From the NCBI GenBank assembly GCA_013334485.1, contig JAAXXL010000012.1:1-53590 (forward strand): DNA of 53,590 bases, given 5' to 3'. A model generated the notes under the pieces. It was given only the letters and a program-made list of their open reading frames with translations, had not been told where the DNA came from and made no database searches. The position numbers and the translations under genes were made by a program. The DNA is from Chlorobiaceae bacterium. GTDB lineage: Bacteria > Bacteroidota > Chlorobiia > Chlorobiales > Chlorobiaceae. Within the stretch, counting starts at the first letter, position 1. Each line of letters begins with the position of its first letter. Shown here one piece after another: positions 17,500 through 26,844 of this stretch.

Positions 17500-19566
17500 T
17501 TAATTCAGAGACGGCATAGTCCTTATAACCGTCTGTCGCTGCTTTACCTTGAGTTCTGACAAATCGGAAACGATACCGGCCGACTCATTGAGCAGCACAT
17601 CTCTGTTCAACTCTTTTGTCGAGTCCTGATCCACAAACCACTGTTTTTCGATCCTTTTAATCGTCTCGATTTCAGACTTGAAAGCAGAATCCTGCAAGGA
17701 AACCACTTTTCGTTTTCGTATCTGATTAAGCGTTCTCTGATCCTGCAGATAGGACTGGTAAAGCGTGCTCCTCGTTGAGCGTTCAAGCTCCTTTTGACGG
17801 AGCTGGCCGATCTCTTCGGGCGTTATCTCGGAAGTAGGACGGTAAAATGAACGGGAGAGGGTACTCCAGGGCAGACTGCTTGTATAGGTATCCTCCCCTA
17901 TGGTAGCGGTATCAATCATGGAGGGCATGAAAATATCGGGCACAACCCCTTTATGCTGAGTACTGCCACCTGATATCCGATAAAACTTTGCTATCGTGAG
18001 CTTGATCTGGCCGAGTTCAGGTTTTTTGACAAAAAATGAAAACGGTCTTGTAAGCTTGATAATACTCTGAACCGTCCCCTTTCCGAAGGTTCTCTCGCCA
18101 ATGACCACGCCACGACCGTAATCCTGTATTGCCGCAGCTAAAATTTCTGAAGCTGATGCGCTGTAACGATTCACAAGCACGGCAAGTGGACCGCCGTAGA
18201 GTACCCGTCTGTCTTCATCCCTGAGAACCATTTTGCCACCGGTTGAATTGCTGATCTGCACCACTGGCCCGGTAGGAATAAAGAGCCCGGTAACGTTTAC
18301 CGCCTCTTCAAGTGATCCGCCGCCATCGTCACGCAGGTCAATAACAATACCATCAACACGTTCGGTATTCAGTTCGTTGAGAATACGCGACACATCACGG
18401 CTGGTGCTGTTATAGTTACCGGTATTCTGCTGCTGTCCTTCAAAATCAAGATAAAATGAAGGGATGGTAATGACGCCTATCTTCTGACCATTCTGATGAA
18501 TTATTCGCTTTCTTGCGGCCTGCTCCTCAAGATCAACCTTATCCCTCACCAGTGCAATGATTTTAGCCGGCCCACGCCCGCTCTGACTTGCAGGGAGGAT
18601 TTTAAGACGCACAAGCGTACCTTTTTTGCCCCGGATCAGCTTGACCACATCATTGATTCTCCAAGCGGTTACATCAACAATATCAAGAGATCTTCCCTGA
18701 CCGACACCGATAATCTTGTCACCCTTTTTCAGCAGATTGCTTCTGAAAGCAGGACCACCCGGAATAACCTCATTGATAACCGTATACTCGCTTTCAGTTT
18801 GCAGTTTTGCTCCGATTCCCTCAAGAGAGCGGCTCATGTCAATCTGAAAATTGGCATACTCATCCTGTGAAAAGTAGTTTGTGTGCGGATCAAAGGATGT
18901 CGTCACCGCATTGATATATGCCTGGAACGCGTCTTCCGGTTTCTGGCGAATCAAGAGATTAAGACGGTTTGTATAGCTCTTTGCAAGCGCAGCACGAACC
19001 GTGGCAGTTGTCTCACCGGAATATTTCTGGTTAAGCCACTGGTATTTCAGCTCTTTCTTCCAGAGATCCGTAAGCACCCGCCTGTCGGATGGCCATGGAT
19101 CTGACTTCCGGTCAAGATCAAAGGTGTCGGGCGCAGAAAAGTTGAAATGGATGGTATCCGCCGCAGCCCTCATAAACCGCATCTTCTCTTTTGCTCGCTT
19201 GAGAAAAAAGTTATAGATGCCAAAACCTGCTGTGGGCTTGCCGGCAAGAAATTCATCATCAATTCTGGTGCCGTAAATCCTGCGGAGACTGGCCACCTCA
19301 CTGGCAACAAAATAACTTTTACTGCCATCAAGATTATCGATGTAGCGATTGAAAATCTGTAGCGAGAGCGAATCATTGACCGCTACCTTTCTGTAATGAT
19401 TTTGAAGAAGGTACTGGCTGATATATTTTCCTGCATCCTCCTGGGCATCAGTCGGGGTAAGCACCTGGGATGCCGGAGCAGCCTTGGCAGTGCCGAAAAT
19501 CCCTGCGGACAAGGGCGAAGAACATCCAATAGTAACTGTGATGAAGAGCAGACTTTTTTTAAACAT
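17500..19566 (-). CDS. prc: Carboxy-terminal processing (tail-specific) protease
   Basis: 688 residues with an N-terminal signal peptide (FKKSLLFITVTIGCSSPLSA). An N-terminal helical domain is followed by a PDZ domain (about 235-325, GIGAKLQTESEYTVINEV) and an S41 peptidase domain. The catalytic Ser lies in YSASASEIL and the Lys in RTFGKGTVQ. The C-terminal DUF3340-like extension (about 540-688) makes it a Prc/Tsp type rather than the shorter CtpA. It degrades or trims proteins in the periplasm. It is transcribed away from the aldolase gene. Confidence 0.93.
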   Translation of the reverse strand: MFKKSLLFITVTIGCSSPLSAGIFGTAKAAPASQVLTPTDAQEDAGKYISQYLLQNHYRKVAVNDSLSLQIFNRYIDNLDGSKSYFVASEVASLRRIYGTRIDDEFLAGKPTAGFGIYNFFLKRAKEKMRFMRAAADTIHFNFSAPDTFDLDRKSDPWPSDRRVLTDLWKKELKYQWLNQKYSGETTATVRAALAKSYTNRLNLLIRQKPEDAFQAYINAVTTSFDPHTNYFSQDEYANFQIDMSRSLEGIGAKLQTESEYTVINEVIPGGPAFRSNLLKKGDKIIGVGQGRSLDIVDVTAWRINDVVKLIRGKKGTLVRLKILPASQSGRGPAKIIALVRDKVDLEEQAARKRIIHQNGQKIGVITIPSFYLDFEGQQQNTGNYNSTSRDVSRILNELNTERVDGIVIDLRDDGGGSLEEAVNVTGLFIPTGPVVQISNSTGGKMVLRDEDRRVLYGGPLAVLVNRYSASASEILAAAIQDYGRGVVIGERTFGKGTVQSIIKLTRPFSFFVKKPELGQIKLTIAKFYRISGGSTQHKGVVPDIFMPSMIDTATIGEDTYTSSLPWSTLSRSFYRPTSEITPEEIGQLRQKELERSTRSTLYQSYLQDQRTLNQIRKRKVVSLQDSAFKSEIETIKRIEKQWFVDQDSTKELNRDVLLNESAGIVSDLSELKVKQRQTVIRTMPSLN

Positions 19567-19613
19567 TTTCTGGTTTTGTGATCAAAGGTTGTGCTGCGAC
19601 AGAGTTACAGTTC

Positions 19614-19642
19614 TTGAAAGGGAATGACAAAAGTATTATATT
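19614..19642 (+). promoter_or_regulatory. Sigma-70-like promoter for the aldolase gene
   Basis: TTGAAA (19614-19619), a 17-bp spacer, and TATATT (19637-19642), about 87 bp before the fba start. The match to the consensus is good, but the assignment is by eye. Confidence 0.5.
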
Positions 19643-19728
19643 GGGCAACACCGGTTAACAGGTAGCAATAATCAAATATTTACTTACAAAAAATTCGTCC
19701 TAAAATACTAATAAAGGGAGAGGTTTCA

Positions 19729-20703
19729 ATGCAAAAGAAAAAGATTAGTTATAAAGAACTTGGCCTTGTCAACAGTCGTGAGCTGTTTCAAAAAGCAGTG
19801 ACTGGAGGATATGCCATTCCGGCATATAACTTCAATAATCTTGAGCAGATGCAGGCTATCGTCATGGCCTGCGCTGAAACTGCATCACCGGTTATTCTCC
19901 AGGTTTCAAAAGGAGCCAGAAGCTATGCAAATGAAACACTTCTCCGTTACCTTGCCCAGGGCGCTGTAGCCTATGCCGAAGAGCTTGGTACCCCTGTACC
20001 AATTGTACTCCATCTTGACCACGGCGACAGCTTCGAACTCTGCAAGGACTGTATCGATTCAGGATTCTCTTCCGTCATGATCGATGGTTCACATCTCCCA
20101 TATGAAGAGAACATCGAACTGACCAAAAAAGTTGTAGCTTACGCACATGAAAATGATGTTACTGTCGAAGGTGAGCTTGGCGTGCTTGCAGGAATCGAAG
20201 ATGATGTATCAGCCGCCCACCACACCTACACACAGCCGGAAGAGGTTGAGGATTTTGTTGCAAAAACCGGTGTTGACAGCCTTGCTATCTCAATCGGCAC
20301 TTCACACGGCGCATTCAAGTTCAAACCCGGTGAAGACCCTAAAATCCGCCTTGATATCCTCACCGAAATCGAGCGTCGCATACCAGGCTTTCCAATCGTT
20401 CTGCACGGATCATCTTCCGTTCCTCAGGATCTTGTCAAAACCATCAACGAGCATGGCGGAAAACTGAAAGATGCAATCGGAATCAGTGAAGATCAGCTTC
20501 GTCTTGCAGCCAAGTCAGCCGTCTGCAAAATCAATATCGACTCTGATGGACGCCTTGCCATGACCGCAGCTATCCGCAAGGTGCTTGATGAAAAACCCGA
20601 AGAGTTTGATCCAAGAAAGTACCTCGGACCAGCCAGGGACTCTCTCAAGAAACTCTATATCCACAAGATCATCAACGTACTCGGCTCAAACGGCAAAGCC
20701 TGA
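19729..20703 (+). CDS. fba: Fructose-bisphosphate aldolase, class II
   Basis: 324 residues. Catalytic Asp97 and zinc His98 lie in VLHLDHGDSFE, followed by GFSSVMIDGSHLPYEEN and the glutamate motif VEGELGVLAGIEDDV. Later motifs are SIGTSHGAFKF and VLHGSSSVP. It joins or splits fructose-1,6-bisphosphate in gluconeogenesis/glycolysis. In a green sulfur bacterium it would lie downstream of the reverse TCA cycle. GGGAGAGG precedes the ATG. Single-gene unit with its own promoter and terminator. Confidence 0.95.
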   Translation: MQKKKISYKELGLVNSRELFQKAVTGGYAIPAYNFNNLEQMQAIVMACAETASPVILQVSKGARSYANETLLRYLAQGAVAYAEELGTPVPIVLHLDHGDSFELCKDCIDSGFSSVMIDGSHLPYEENIELTKKVVAYAHENDVTVEGELGVLAGIEDDVSAAHHTYTQPEEVEDFVAKTGVDSLAISIGTSHGAFKFKPGEDPKIRLDILTEIERRIPGFPIVLHGSSSVPQDLVKTINEHGGKLKDAIGISEDQLRLAAKSAVCKINIDSDGRLAMTAAIRKVLDEKPEEFDPRKYLGPARDSLKKLYIHKIINVLGSNGKA

Positions 20704-20728
20704 TACGAGATAATTGAACAGCAAGAGC

Positions 20729-20757
20729 AAAAGGGCTTCCGGAAGGGAGCCCTTTTT
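20729..20757 (+). terminator. Rho-independent terminator after fba
   Basis: Stem AAGGGCTtCC / GGgAGCCCTT (about 20731-20753) followed by a run of T in the plus direction. It also lies at the end of the convergent amidohydrolase gene. Confidence 0.8.
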
Positions 20758-20789
20758 GCGTTTACGCTTGACGAAGAGAGGCTGTGCTG

Positions 20790-22013
20790 CTATCGAATTC
20801 CAAGAAACCGGAAGGCCGTATAGGCAAGCAGACCTGTTCCTGATTTAAGAGCCAGCTCTTCAGGATTGAAGGTTGGAGAGTGCAGGGTGTTCCCTTTTAC
20901 CGGATCCGGAGTTCCGGTACCAATCTGCCAGAATGTTCCGGGACATACCTGAAGATAGTAGGCAAAATCCTCCGCCGTCATGAGCGGCTCACTCTCAATA
21001 ACATTCTCACCTCCGAGATACTCACTGCAGATAGTCATGGCATCGGTCGTAACTGCCGGGTCGTTGTAGAGCACCGGATAGCCGGTGCGAATTTCCAGCT
21101 CGGCCGTTACACCGAGAGCTTCAGCGGTATGCATCACGGTATGGCGAAGCCGTTTGTGGAGAAGGGCTCGAACATCCTCATTCATCGTTCTCATGGTGCC
21201 CGACATGGTCACCTGACTGGGAATAACATTGGTGGCATTGCCGCCATGAATGGAGGCTATGGAGATAACCGCAGGTTCATGAGGAGGAACCACCCGGCTC
21301 ACAAGATGCTGAACCGCTGTAATGATATGCGCAGCACCAAGCACCGGATCGGCAGCTTTGTGAGGAGCCGAAGCGTGCCCTCCCTGCCCTGTCACGGTAA
21401 AGTAGAGTTCATCGGCAGCAGCCATAAAGCTCCCCTTGCAAAGGGCTACCTGACCGGTTTGAACGTTCGGAAAACAGTGCTGTCCAAAAACAGCCACGGG
21501 ATTGAACCGTTTGAAAAGACCGGCGTCAAGCAGCGGCTTTGCCCCTCCGGGTGCTTTTTCCTCGGCAGGCTGAAAAACAAGGAGCACATCCCCCTCAAGC
21601 TCACCTTTCATCTCCTCAAGAATTTTTGCGGCGCCAAGCAGCATGGCTGTATGCATATCATGACCGCAGGCATGCATTTTTCCATCCTCAAGTGAACAGA
21701 ACCCGTGCCCATTGGCTTCCGACAGCGGCAGGGCATCAATATCGGCCCGCAAGGCAACAAGCTTCCCTCCCGGTGACTTGCGCCCGCCACGAATAACTGC
21801 TACAACTCCGGTTTCAAGCAGGGGCGGTTCAGGAGTAATGCCAAAACCAAGAAGAGTCTCTTTAATGAACGCTGTTGTTCTCACCTCTTCATAGGAGAGT
21901 TCGGGATGACGATGTATCTCACGACGCAGTTCAACGACATCAGAAAAAATCTCATCGGCACGCTGCCTGATCCTCTCAGCAAGAGCGGTTGAAGGTTCTG
22001 TATTCATAAACAA
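20790..22013 (-). CDS. M20-family amidohydrolase
   Basis: 407 residues. Peptidase M20D signatures are ELRREIHRHPELSYEE, ALRADIDALPL, HACGHDMHTAMLLGAAKIL and QPAEEKAPGGAKPLLDAG. A lid domain (about 190-300) contains GQGGHASAPHKAADP. The C-terminus carries SEPLMTAEDFAYYLQ and a metal-site His in HSPTFNPEE. Relatives hydrolyse N-acyl amino acids, hippurate or indole-acetyl conjugates. The substrate cannot be told from sequence. Monocistronic. Confidence 0.92.
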   Translation of the reverse strand: MFMNTEPSTALAERIRQRADEIFSDVVELRREIHRHPELSYEEVRTTAFIKETLLGFGITPEPPLLETGVVAVIRGGRKSPGGKLVALRADIDALPLSEANGHGFCSLEDGKMHACGHDMHTAMLLGAAKILEEMKGELEGDVLLVFQPAEEKAPGGAKPLLDAGLFKRFNPVAVFGQHCFPNVQTGQVALCKGSFMAAADELYFTVTGQGGHASAPHKAADPVLGAAHIITAVQHLVSRVVPPHEPAVISIASIHGGNATNVIPSQVTMSGTMRTMNEDVRALLHKRLRHTVMHTAEALGVTAELEIRTGYPVLYNDPAVTTDAMTICSEYLGGENVIESEPLMTAEDFAYYLQVCPGTFWQIGTGTPDPVKGNTLHSPTFNPEELALKSGTGLLAYTAFRFLGIR

Positions 22014-22138
22014 TAGTTATTCGATTGAACACCGCCAGAGCCATGCGGAAAAAGTGACAAGCATCACCAATAACAGACCGATTCCGAAGAGAGGGGTGTG
22101 AGTGGCAAGATCCAACCCTTGATTGGATAATATATAAA

Positions 22139-22190
22139 GGGTGCCGCTATTTATTTGTTCAAAAACCAGATTATTGCGTTGTGCAGAGCC
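22139..22190. repeat. Truncated copy of the MITE-like repeat
   Basis: GGGTGCCGCTATTTATTTG at the left end and GATTATTGCGTTG further in match the first third of the full repeats. It then diverges and no right end is found. The left flank is again ATAA. Confidence 0.6.
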
Positions 22191-22304
22191 CCCAATAAAC
22201 TATAAAGTTGCTTGCTGATTCTACCTTCTATTCCGGCTCTCTTGAGCTTCGTTGTCAGTCAGCCACCAGTTCATCTTTGTGCAGCGCTTCTGGCGGGTTG
22301 ATCC

Positions 22305-22375
22305 GGCGCTCCACCCGGTGTTTTTTTGCATGTCGGGTGGAGTGTGGAAGGAGCGCCTGTAAGGACACCGGGTGT
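22305..22375. other. Overlapping inverted repeats downstream of the haem-protein gene
   Basis: GGCGCTCC (22305-22312) pairs with GGAGCGCC (22350-22357). CTCCACCCG (22309-22317) pairs with CGGGTGGAG (22334-22342). CACCCGGTG (22312-22320) pairs with CACCGGGTG (22366-22374). The pairings compete for the same bases. The structure could end the DUF3365 transcript, although no T-run follows. Confidence 0.5.
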
Positions 22376-22382
22376 ATCCTGT

Positions 22383-22991
22383 TTAATTGATTGCTCTTGT
22401 AACCGAGATAATTCCCCTGATCTGGTTTATTTCATACCCTGTTGCCCGATCTTTCGGATATACCTCTTTCAGCTTCTCTTTGATCTCTTTCGTGATGCTC
22501 TCCTCTTTGCCGTGACAGAGCAGACACTCCTTGCCTGTTTTCAGCCCTTTGGCATATCTGAAATATTGCTTGCCATTGATGTCAATAATCTCTCCCTTCT
22601 CCAGAACCGCATCGCTATTCGCAGCCAGCCCCTCTTCAAAGCCTTTGATTGCTCTCTTTTCCCATTTGTCCGCACTGCCCTTCGGGTTTCTGTTCTTCAA
22701 GCTTACCCGTTTAATATCCCAGCCTGTTTTTTCACTTGCCGCTTTGGCCATTGCCGGAGCTTTGATGCTGCACACCTCTATCGCTTTTACGGCTCCATTG
22801 GTGGCAATTTCACCAACAAGCACCGATTTTAACTTCTCAGGCATGGGGTCAACAACCTCCCTGGTTGTCTTCATGAGATCAGGGAGCCGTCTATCCTCCG
22901 CTTTATGGGCATCCTCTGCGATGCAGGTTAACGGCAAAAGGGTCAGGGTGGCGATAAGTGCAATTTTTTTCAATGGTTCTGTTCCTTGCAT
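22383..22991 (-). CDS. Periplasmic DUF3365 (Tll0287-like) haem protein
   Basis: About 202 residues from the ATG at 22991. A signal peptide (KKIALIATLTLLPLTCIA) is followed by a soluble DUF3365 domain, a PAS-like fold. It contains VCSIKAPAMAKAASEKTGWDIKRVSLKNRN and a single c-type haem site CLLCH near the C-terminus. Such proteins sense redox state or gas, or act as electron carriers. Here the domain stands alone without a kinase or cyclase. A GTG start 13 codons upstream (23030) is also open, but the ATG places the signal peptide correctly. Confidence 0.88.
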   Translation of the reverse strand: MQGTEPLKKIALIATLTLLPLTCIAEDAHKAEDRRLPDLMKTTREVVDPMPEKLKSVLVGEIATNGAVKAIEVCSIKAPAMAKAASEKTGWDIKRVSLKNRNPKGSADKWEKRAIKGFEEGLAANSDAVLEKGEIIDINGKQYFRYAKGLKTGKECLLCHGKEESITKEIKEKLKEVYPKDRATGYEINQIRGIISVTRAIN

Positions 22992-23030
22992 TGTCTGGTT
23001 ATTAGATTTTTTATTCAAAAAATGCGACAC

Positions 23031-23453
23031 TTATTATAAGCATATGCCTGATAATATACAGATTCCTCTATAAATTATTATGAATCCCGACCGAGTCGGG
23101 GTAGCTATCCTTCGTTTATTTCTGTTCAATAAACACTAATGCCGATTCCTTTTGCTAAATCTCTTCCGGGCTGCAAATACTTGGATTGAAGAGCTATTAC
23201 AAACTCTACAAGCACAACAAAAAAACCATCCGAACAGCAGCAACTCCAAAAAAATTAGTGATTTACCTTACGTCCCATGGATACAGTGCCGAGTTGAAGA
23301 TTTTGAACTACGAAATCACACGAAAAGGCTCGAAAGGAAAAGGGTAAATCTGGCTGGTTTTAGCGTATATTTATTGAGCAAAAGTTGTGATCCTTGCTCT
23401 CGTTTTTGGTAAGTGTGCTTGTGTAGATCAATAAAATCAAAAGGAAGTCTCAC
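23031..23453. other. Divergent intergenic region
   Basis: Separates two oppositely oriented exported-protein genes. A plus-strand frame at 23152-23412 (86 codons) has a fragment LQAQQKNHPNSSNSKK faintly like the N-terminus of IS66-type transposases. No other support exists. A real gene cannot be claimed. Confidence 0.35.
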
Positions 23454-24227
23454 ATGTCAAAGATTGTTTCTCTGGTTGTGGCTGTAACCCTTATGCTTTT
23501 TTCGTTTACAGTCCAGGCTGCCTCAAAATCAACCGCACTCAAACTCGATCCTCAGATTGCCCTTGGCTCGTATAGAATGATTGCTGAAGATCATCTGGGG
23601 GGCGTTTTGCGCACAGCAAGAGTGATTGCATTGACCCCGGAAGCTCAGTCAGCCAATTGGCAATCAGTCAAGCCTCTGCTTGATCGCCTGAGTAGTGACC
23701 TTGCTACCGATGCAACGGTATGGTTTGCGCTTCCTAATGGCAGTTATTTCTCAACAGAAACAGGCGGGGTAAGCGATCAGAATCTGAAGGATCGCCTGTA
23801 CTTCCCGAAGCTCCTCGCCGGTCAGGATGTTTCGGGTGATCTGGTGATCAGTAAATCGACCGGTCACCGATCAATAATTGTTGCCACTCCGGTGATGGTG
23901 AATGGAAAAGTTGTAGCCGCCGTTGGGGTTTCGGTAAGGGTTCGTCTGTTGTCCGGACTTCTTGAATCGGATATCAAATTACCGGAGAACACCTATTACT
24001 ATGCACTTGATCCGACGAACAAGATTGTTCTGCACAGAAACGTCGATCGCCTTTTCAAAAACGTCAGTGATGTTGGAGATGAAAGCCTGGGAGAGGCATT
24101 CCAAGCCATTATGAACAAGGATCATGGCCGCTTTAACTACACACTTAACGGTAAAAAAATAAGCTCGATTTTCCTGAAATCCCCGACTCTTGGCTGGTAT
24201 TTCTTTATCGCTCAGGAGATAAAATGA
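23454..24227 (+). CDS. Exported free-standing Cache-domain protein
   Basis: 257 residues with a clear signal peptide (VSLVVAVTLMLFSFTVQAA). A single extracytoplasmic Cache/PDC domain follows, with DATVWFALPNGSYFSTETGG, DRLYFPKLLAG and the sensory-domain phrase GHRSIIVATPVMVNGKVVAAVGVSV. Cache domains usually form the sensor part of chemoreceptors or kinases. Here no transmembrane or signalling domain follows, so it may be a periplasmic ligand-binding protein acting with a separate transducer. GGAAG lies upstream of the ATG. Confidence 0.85.
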   Translation: MSKIVSLVVAVTLMLFSFTVQAASKSTALKLDPQIALGSYRMIAEDHLGGVLRTARVIALTPEAQSANWQSVKPLLDRLSSDLATDATVWFALPNGSYFSTETGGVSDQNLKDRLYFPKLLAGQDVSGDLVISKSTGHRSIIVATPVMVNGKVVAAVGVSVRVRLLSGLLESDIKLPENTYYYALDPTNKIVLHRNVDRLFKNVSDVGDESLGEAFQAIMNKDHGRFNYTLNGKKISSIFLKSPTLGWYFFIAQEIK

Positions 24228-24247
24228 TTTTTCAGGAAGCATGCTCG

Positions 24248-25369
24248 TCACTCCGAAACCTTCCGGTAACGGTTGACGGCAAGGGCGAGCATGAGAGCAG
24301 CGAAGAGGGTGAGGATCAGGAGCGGGATCGCGATTTCGGCAATACCGGAGCCTTTGAGCATGACGCGGCGCATAATATCGACAAAGTGGCGGACAGGATT
24401 GAGCATGGTCATGATCTGGGCCCAGTGAGGCATGCTTTCAATGGAGGTAAAGAGGCCGGAGAGAAGCGTGAAGATAACCATGAAGAACCAGGCGATAAAC
24501 ATGGCCTGCTGCTGGGTTTCGGTGACGGTTGAGATGAGAAGGCCCATACCGAGCACAACCAGCAGATAGATTCCTGCAACAAGGTAGACAAGAGCATAGC
24601 TGCCAAGCATCGGCACATGAAACAGAAGTCGGGCAATCAGCAGCCCGACACTCAGCTCCCCGAGGCCGATAATCCAAAGCGGAAGCAGCTTGCCGGTGAT
24701 AAACTGATAGCGCTTGATCGGGGTAACATTGATCTGGTCGATGGTGCCGATCTCCCGCTCCCGCACCACATTCATGCCTGAAAGAAAGAGTCCGATGAGA
24801 GTGACCAGAATCACAATGATGCCCGGCACCATGTAGTGGGTGTACTTCAGCTCAGGATTGTACCAGCTTGAGGAGACCATGCCGATCTCCCCCGCCACCT
24901 CAACCGCCCCCGAGGGAATCAGACGCTTCAGCTCCCCTTGATTGAAGTCGGCAACAATCTCGCTGGCATAGGTCTGGATCACTCCTGCCGAAAAACCATC
25001 CTCGGCGTTGATCATGAGCTGTACAGGAGCGTGGCCGGTTGTAACAAGATCACGCTCGAAACCGGAGGGAATGACAAGAACCAGATCGGCATTGCGCCGA
25101 ACAAGCTCGCTCTGGCTCTCCTTGTCTGAAGCGGAGTAACCAGTCAGGATAAAGTAACCCGAAGCGGTAAACTTTTCGGCAAGTAACCGCGATGTTACCG
25201 AGTGGTCTCTGTCCTGAAGGTGAAAGGGTACCCGAGAGATGTCAAAGGTCGCCGCATAGGAGAGAATCACGAGCTGGATGAAGGGCAGCACAAAGATGAT
25301 CGGGAGCATCCCCCTGTTGCGGAATATCTGCAGAAACTCCTTCTGGAGGATGAAAAAAATTGTTCGCAT
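24248..25369 (-). CDS. ABC-2 type permease, second (YbhR-like)
   Basis: 373 residues from ATG 25369. One N-terminal membrane helix (about 18-40) is followed by a large extracytoplasmic loop and five C-terminal helices (about 175-370). The family motif NVVREREIGTIDQINVTPIKRYQFITGKLLP is present in part. A longer upstream frame exists, but the ATG overlaps the previous stop (TAATG) and fits the family start MRTIFFILQKEFLQIFRNRG. With the adjacent permease it would form the membrane channel of a YbhGFSR-type exporter. Last gene of the export operon. Confidence 0.92.
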   Translation of the reverse strand: MRTIFFILQKEFLQIFRNRGMLPIIFVLPFIQLVILSYAATFDISRVPFHLQDRDHSVTSRLLAEKFTASGYFILTGYSASDKESQSELVRRNADLVLVIPSGFERDLVTTGHAPVQLMINAEDGFSAGVIQTYASEIVADFNQGELKRLIPSGAVEVAGEIGMVSSSWYNPELKYTHYMVPGIIVILVTLIGLFLSGMNVVREREIGTIDQINVTPIKRYQFITGKLLPLWIIGLGELSVGLLIARLLFHVPMLGSYALVYLVAGIYLLVVLGMGLLISTVTETQQQAMFIAWFFMVIFTLLSGLFTSIESMPHWAQIMTMLNPVRHFVDIMRRVMLKGSGIAEIAIPLLILTLFAALMLALAVNRYRKVSE

Positions 25370-26484
25370 TACTGAAGTCTTATTTTGAACTTCTTGATAC
25401 TTGCCACGATCAGGATGGTGCTCATGGCCACGAGTACCAGTGTCTCCTTCCAAATGTAGCTGAATCCGGCGCCTTTGAGCATGATGCCCCGCACAATAAT
25501 GAGATACCATTTAGCGGGGATGATGTTGCTGATCATGCGCAGGGGCAAAGGCATGCTGGCTACCGGAAAGATGAAACCCGAGAGCAGGATAGTCGGAAGC
25601 AGCAACCCTGCAAGGGCAATCATCATGGCAACCTGCTGTGAGGAGGTGACCGAGGAGATAAAGATGCCGAGAGAGAGCGCGGTGACAATAAAGAGCAGCG
25701 ACTCCAGCAGCAGAAGCAGCAAACTTCCCCTGCACGGGACACCGAAAACAAGGGCGGCTACGGCAATGATGGTCAGAACATTGATGAAGGAGAGGAGAAA
25801 GTAGGGTACAACCTTGCCGATAATGATCCCGGCGGGGCGAAGCGAGGAGACCAGCAGCACCTCCATCGTGCCGCTCTCTTTCTCCCGCGTGATGCTGATC
25901 GAGGTCATGAGCGCAGAGACCAGCATAAGAATGAGCGCCATCAACCCAGGCACAAAGAGATCAACGCTTTTCAGTTCGGGATTGAAAAGCATAAGGGGAA
26001 CCGCCACAACCCCAGCCTCCATTCCGGATCCTTGCACTGAGCTGTTCCGGAAATCCTGCAAAACAGCGGCTGTATATCCGGAGACAATGCGCGAAAGATT
26101 AGGATTTGAGCCGTCAGTAATCACCTGCACCTCTGCCCTCCCATCCCGCTGGAGGCGGCGGGCAAAATCCGGTTCAAAAACAAGCGCTTCAGTTATGCTT
26201 CCGGTGGAGAATGCATCCTCAATCTCCTTCTCCGAGCGCACCTCACGGGAGAGGATAAAATAGCCAGACGAGGCAAATTTGCTGATGATCGCGCGCGTAA
26301 CCGCGTCGCGGGATTTGTCATACACACCGAGTTTTACATCCTGAATCTCGTTGCGAATGGCGAAACCAAAAAGGAGCAACTGAATGAGCGGCATGCCGAA
26401 GAGTATGACCGCCGTTCTGCGGTCGCGAAAGATGTGGTAGAACTCCTTCTGAAGAAATCCCATAAAACTCAGCATACCATTCAC
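25369..26484 (-). CDS. ABC-2 type permease, first (YbhS-like)
   Basis: 371 residues with the same architecture as its neighbour: LQKEFYHIFRDRRTAVILF at the N-terminus, a periplasmic domain (about 45-170), then several membrane helices. The coupling segment SITREKESGTMEVLLVSSLRP is typical of ABC-2 permeases. Stop and next start overlap by one base. It is separated from the two ATPase genes by the BrnT/BrnA pair, which looks inserted. Confidence 0.92.
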   Translation of the reverse strand: MNGMLSFMGFLQKEFYHIFRDRRTAVILFGMPLIQLLLFGFAIRNEIQDVKLGVYDKSRDAVTRAIISKFASSGYFILSREVRSEKEIEDAFSTGSITEALVFEPDFARRLQRDGRAEVQVITDGSNPNLSRIVSGYTAAVLQDFRNSSVQGSGMEAGVVAVPLMLFNPELKSVDLFVPGLMALILMLVSALMTSISITREKESGTMEVLLVSSLRPAGIIIGKVVPYFLLSFINVLTIIAVAALVFGVPCRGSLLLLLLESLLFIVTALSLGIFISSVTSSQQVAMMIALAGLLLPTILLSGFIFPVASMPLPLRMISNIIPAKWYLIIVRGIMLKGAGFSYIWKETLVLVAMSTILIVASIKKFKIRLQ

Positions 26485-26616
26485 TCCCTCGGTATCCTTA
26501 CAGGACAGCCCGTGTCCACAAATATCAATAGTGTCTTAAACAGATTTAGTAGTCCGAGTGATCGGAAGGGCATGGAATTACATCTCAGTATGAAGAAGTA
26601 AATCGCACCGAAATAA

Positions 26617-26844
26617 TCAAGCGCTCTTCTTTTCGTGCCTTTTCACTATCGGAAGAAGTGACCGCAATGCCTCGTTCACAGAGTCATGGTCAGGAAAATA
26701 TTTAGCCACATCCGGATCAATTACAACGACATTGGTTCCCTCAGCATATTTTGCTGAACACTTACCCCTTACGCCTTTGCTGAAGTCATATTCTTCGAGC
26801 ATATCAGGATCATCCGGCATTACTTTCATACTGTAACCTCTCAT
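26617..26844 (-). CDS. brnA: BrnA-like antitoxin
   Basis: 75 residues. The stretch EEYDFSKGVRGKCSAKYAEGTNVVVIDPDVAKYF has the DFSKxxRGK opening and a short ribbon-helix-helix-like region seen in antitoxins paired with BrnT. It overlaps the toxin gene by 35 bp. Three in-frame ATGs (26844, 26829, 26820) are available and the true start is not certain. In BrnTA pairs the complex represses its own promoter. Confidence 0.78.
   Translation of the reverse strand: MRGYSMKVMPDDPDMLEEYDFSKGVRGKCSAKYAEGTNVVVIDPDVAKYFPDHDSVNEALRSLLPIVKRHEKKSA

Larger units (their letters stand above)
22014..22382. other. Non-coding gap with repeat remnant and hairpins
   Basis: Holds a truncated copy of the MITE-like repeat (22139-22190) and a set of overlapping inverted repeats (22305-22375). 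A plus-strand frame at 22208-22390 is judged spurious: it crosses the hairpins, resembles no family and has no ribosome binding site. Confidence 0.5.

Noticed and set aside
23152-23412. 86-codon frame with weak IS66-like N-terminal words
   Set aside because: Only about 16 residues look similar, there is no start signal, no inverted repeats and no downstream transposase domain.
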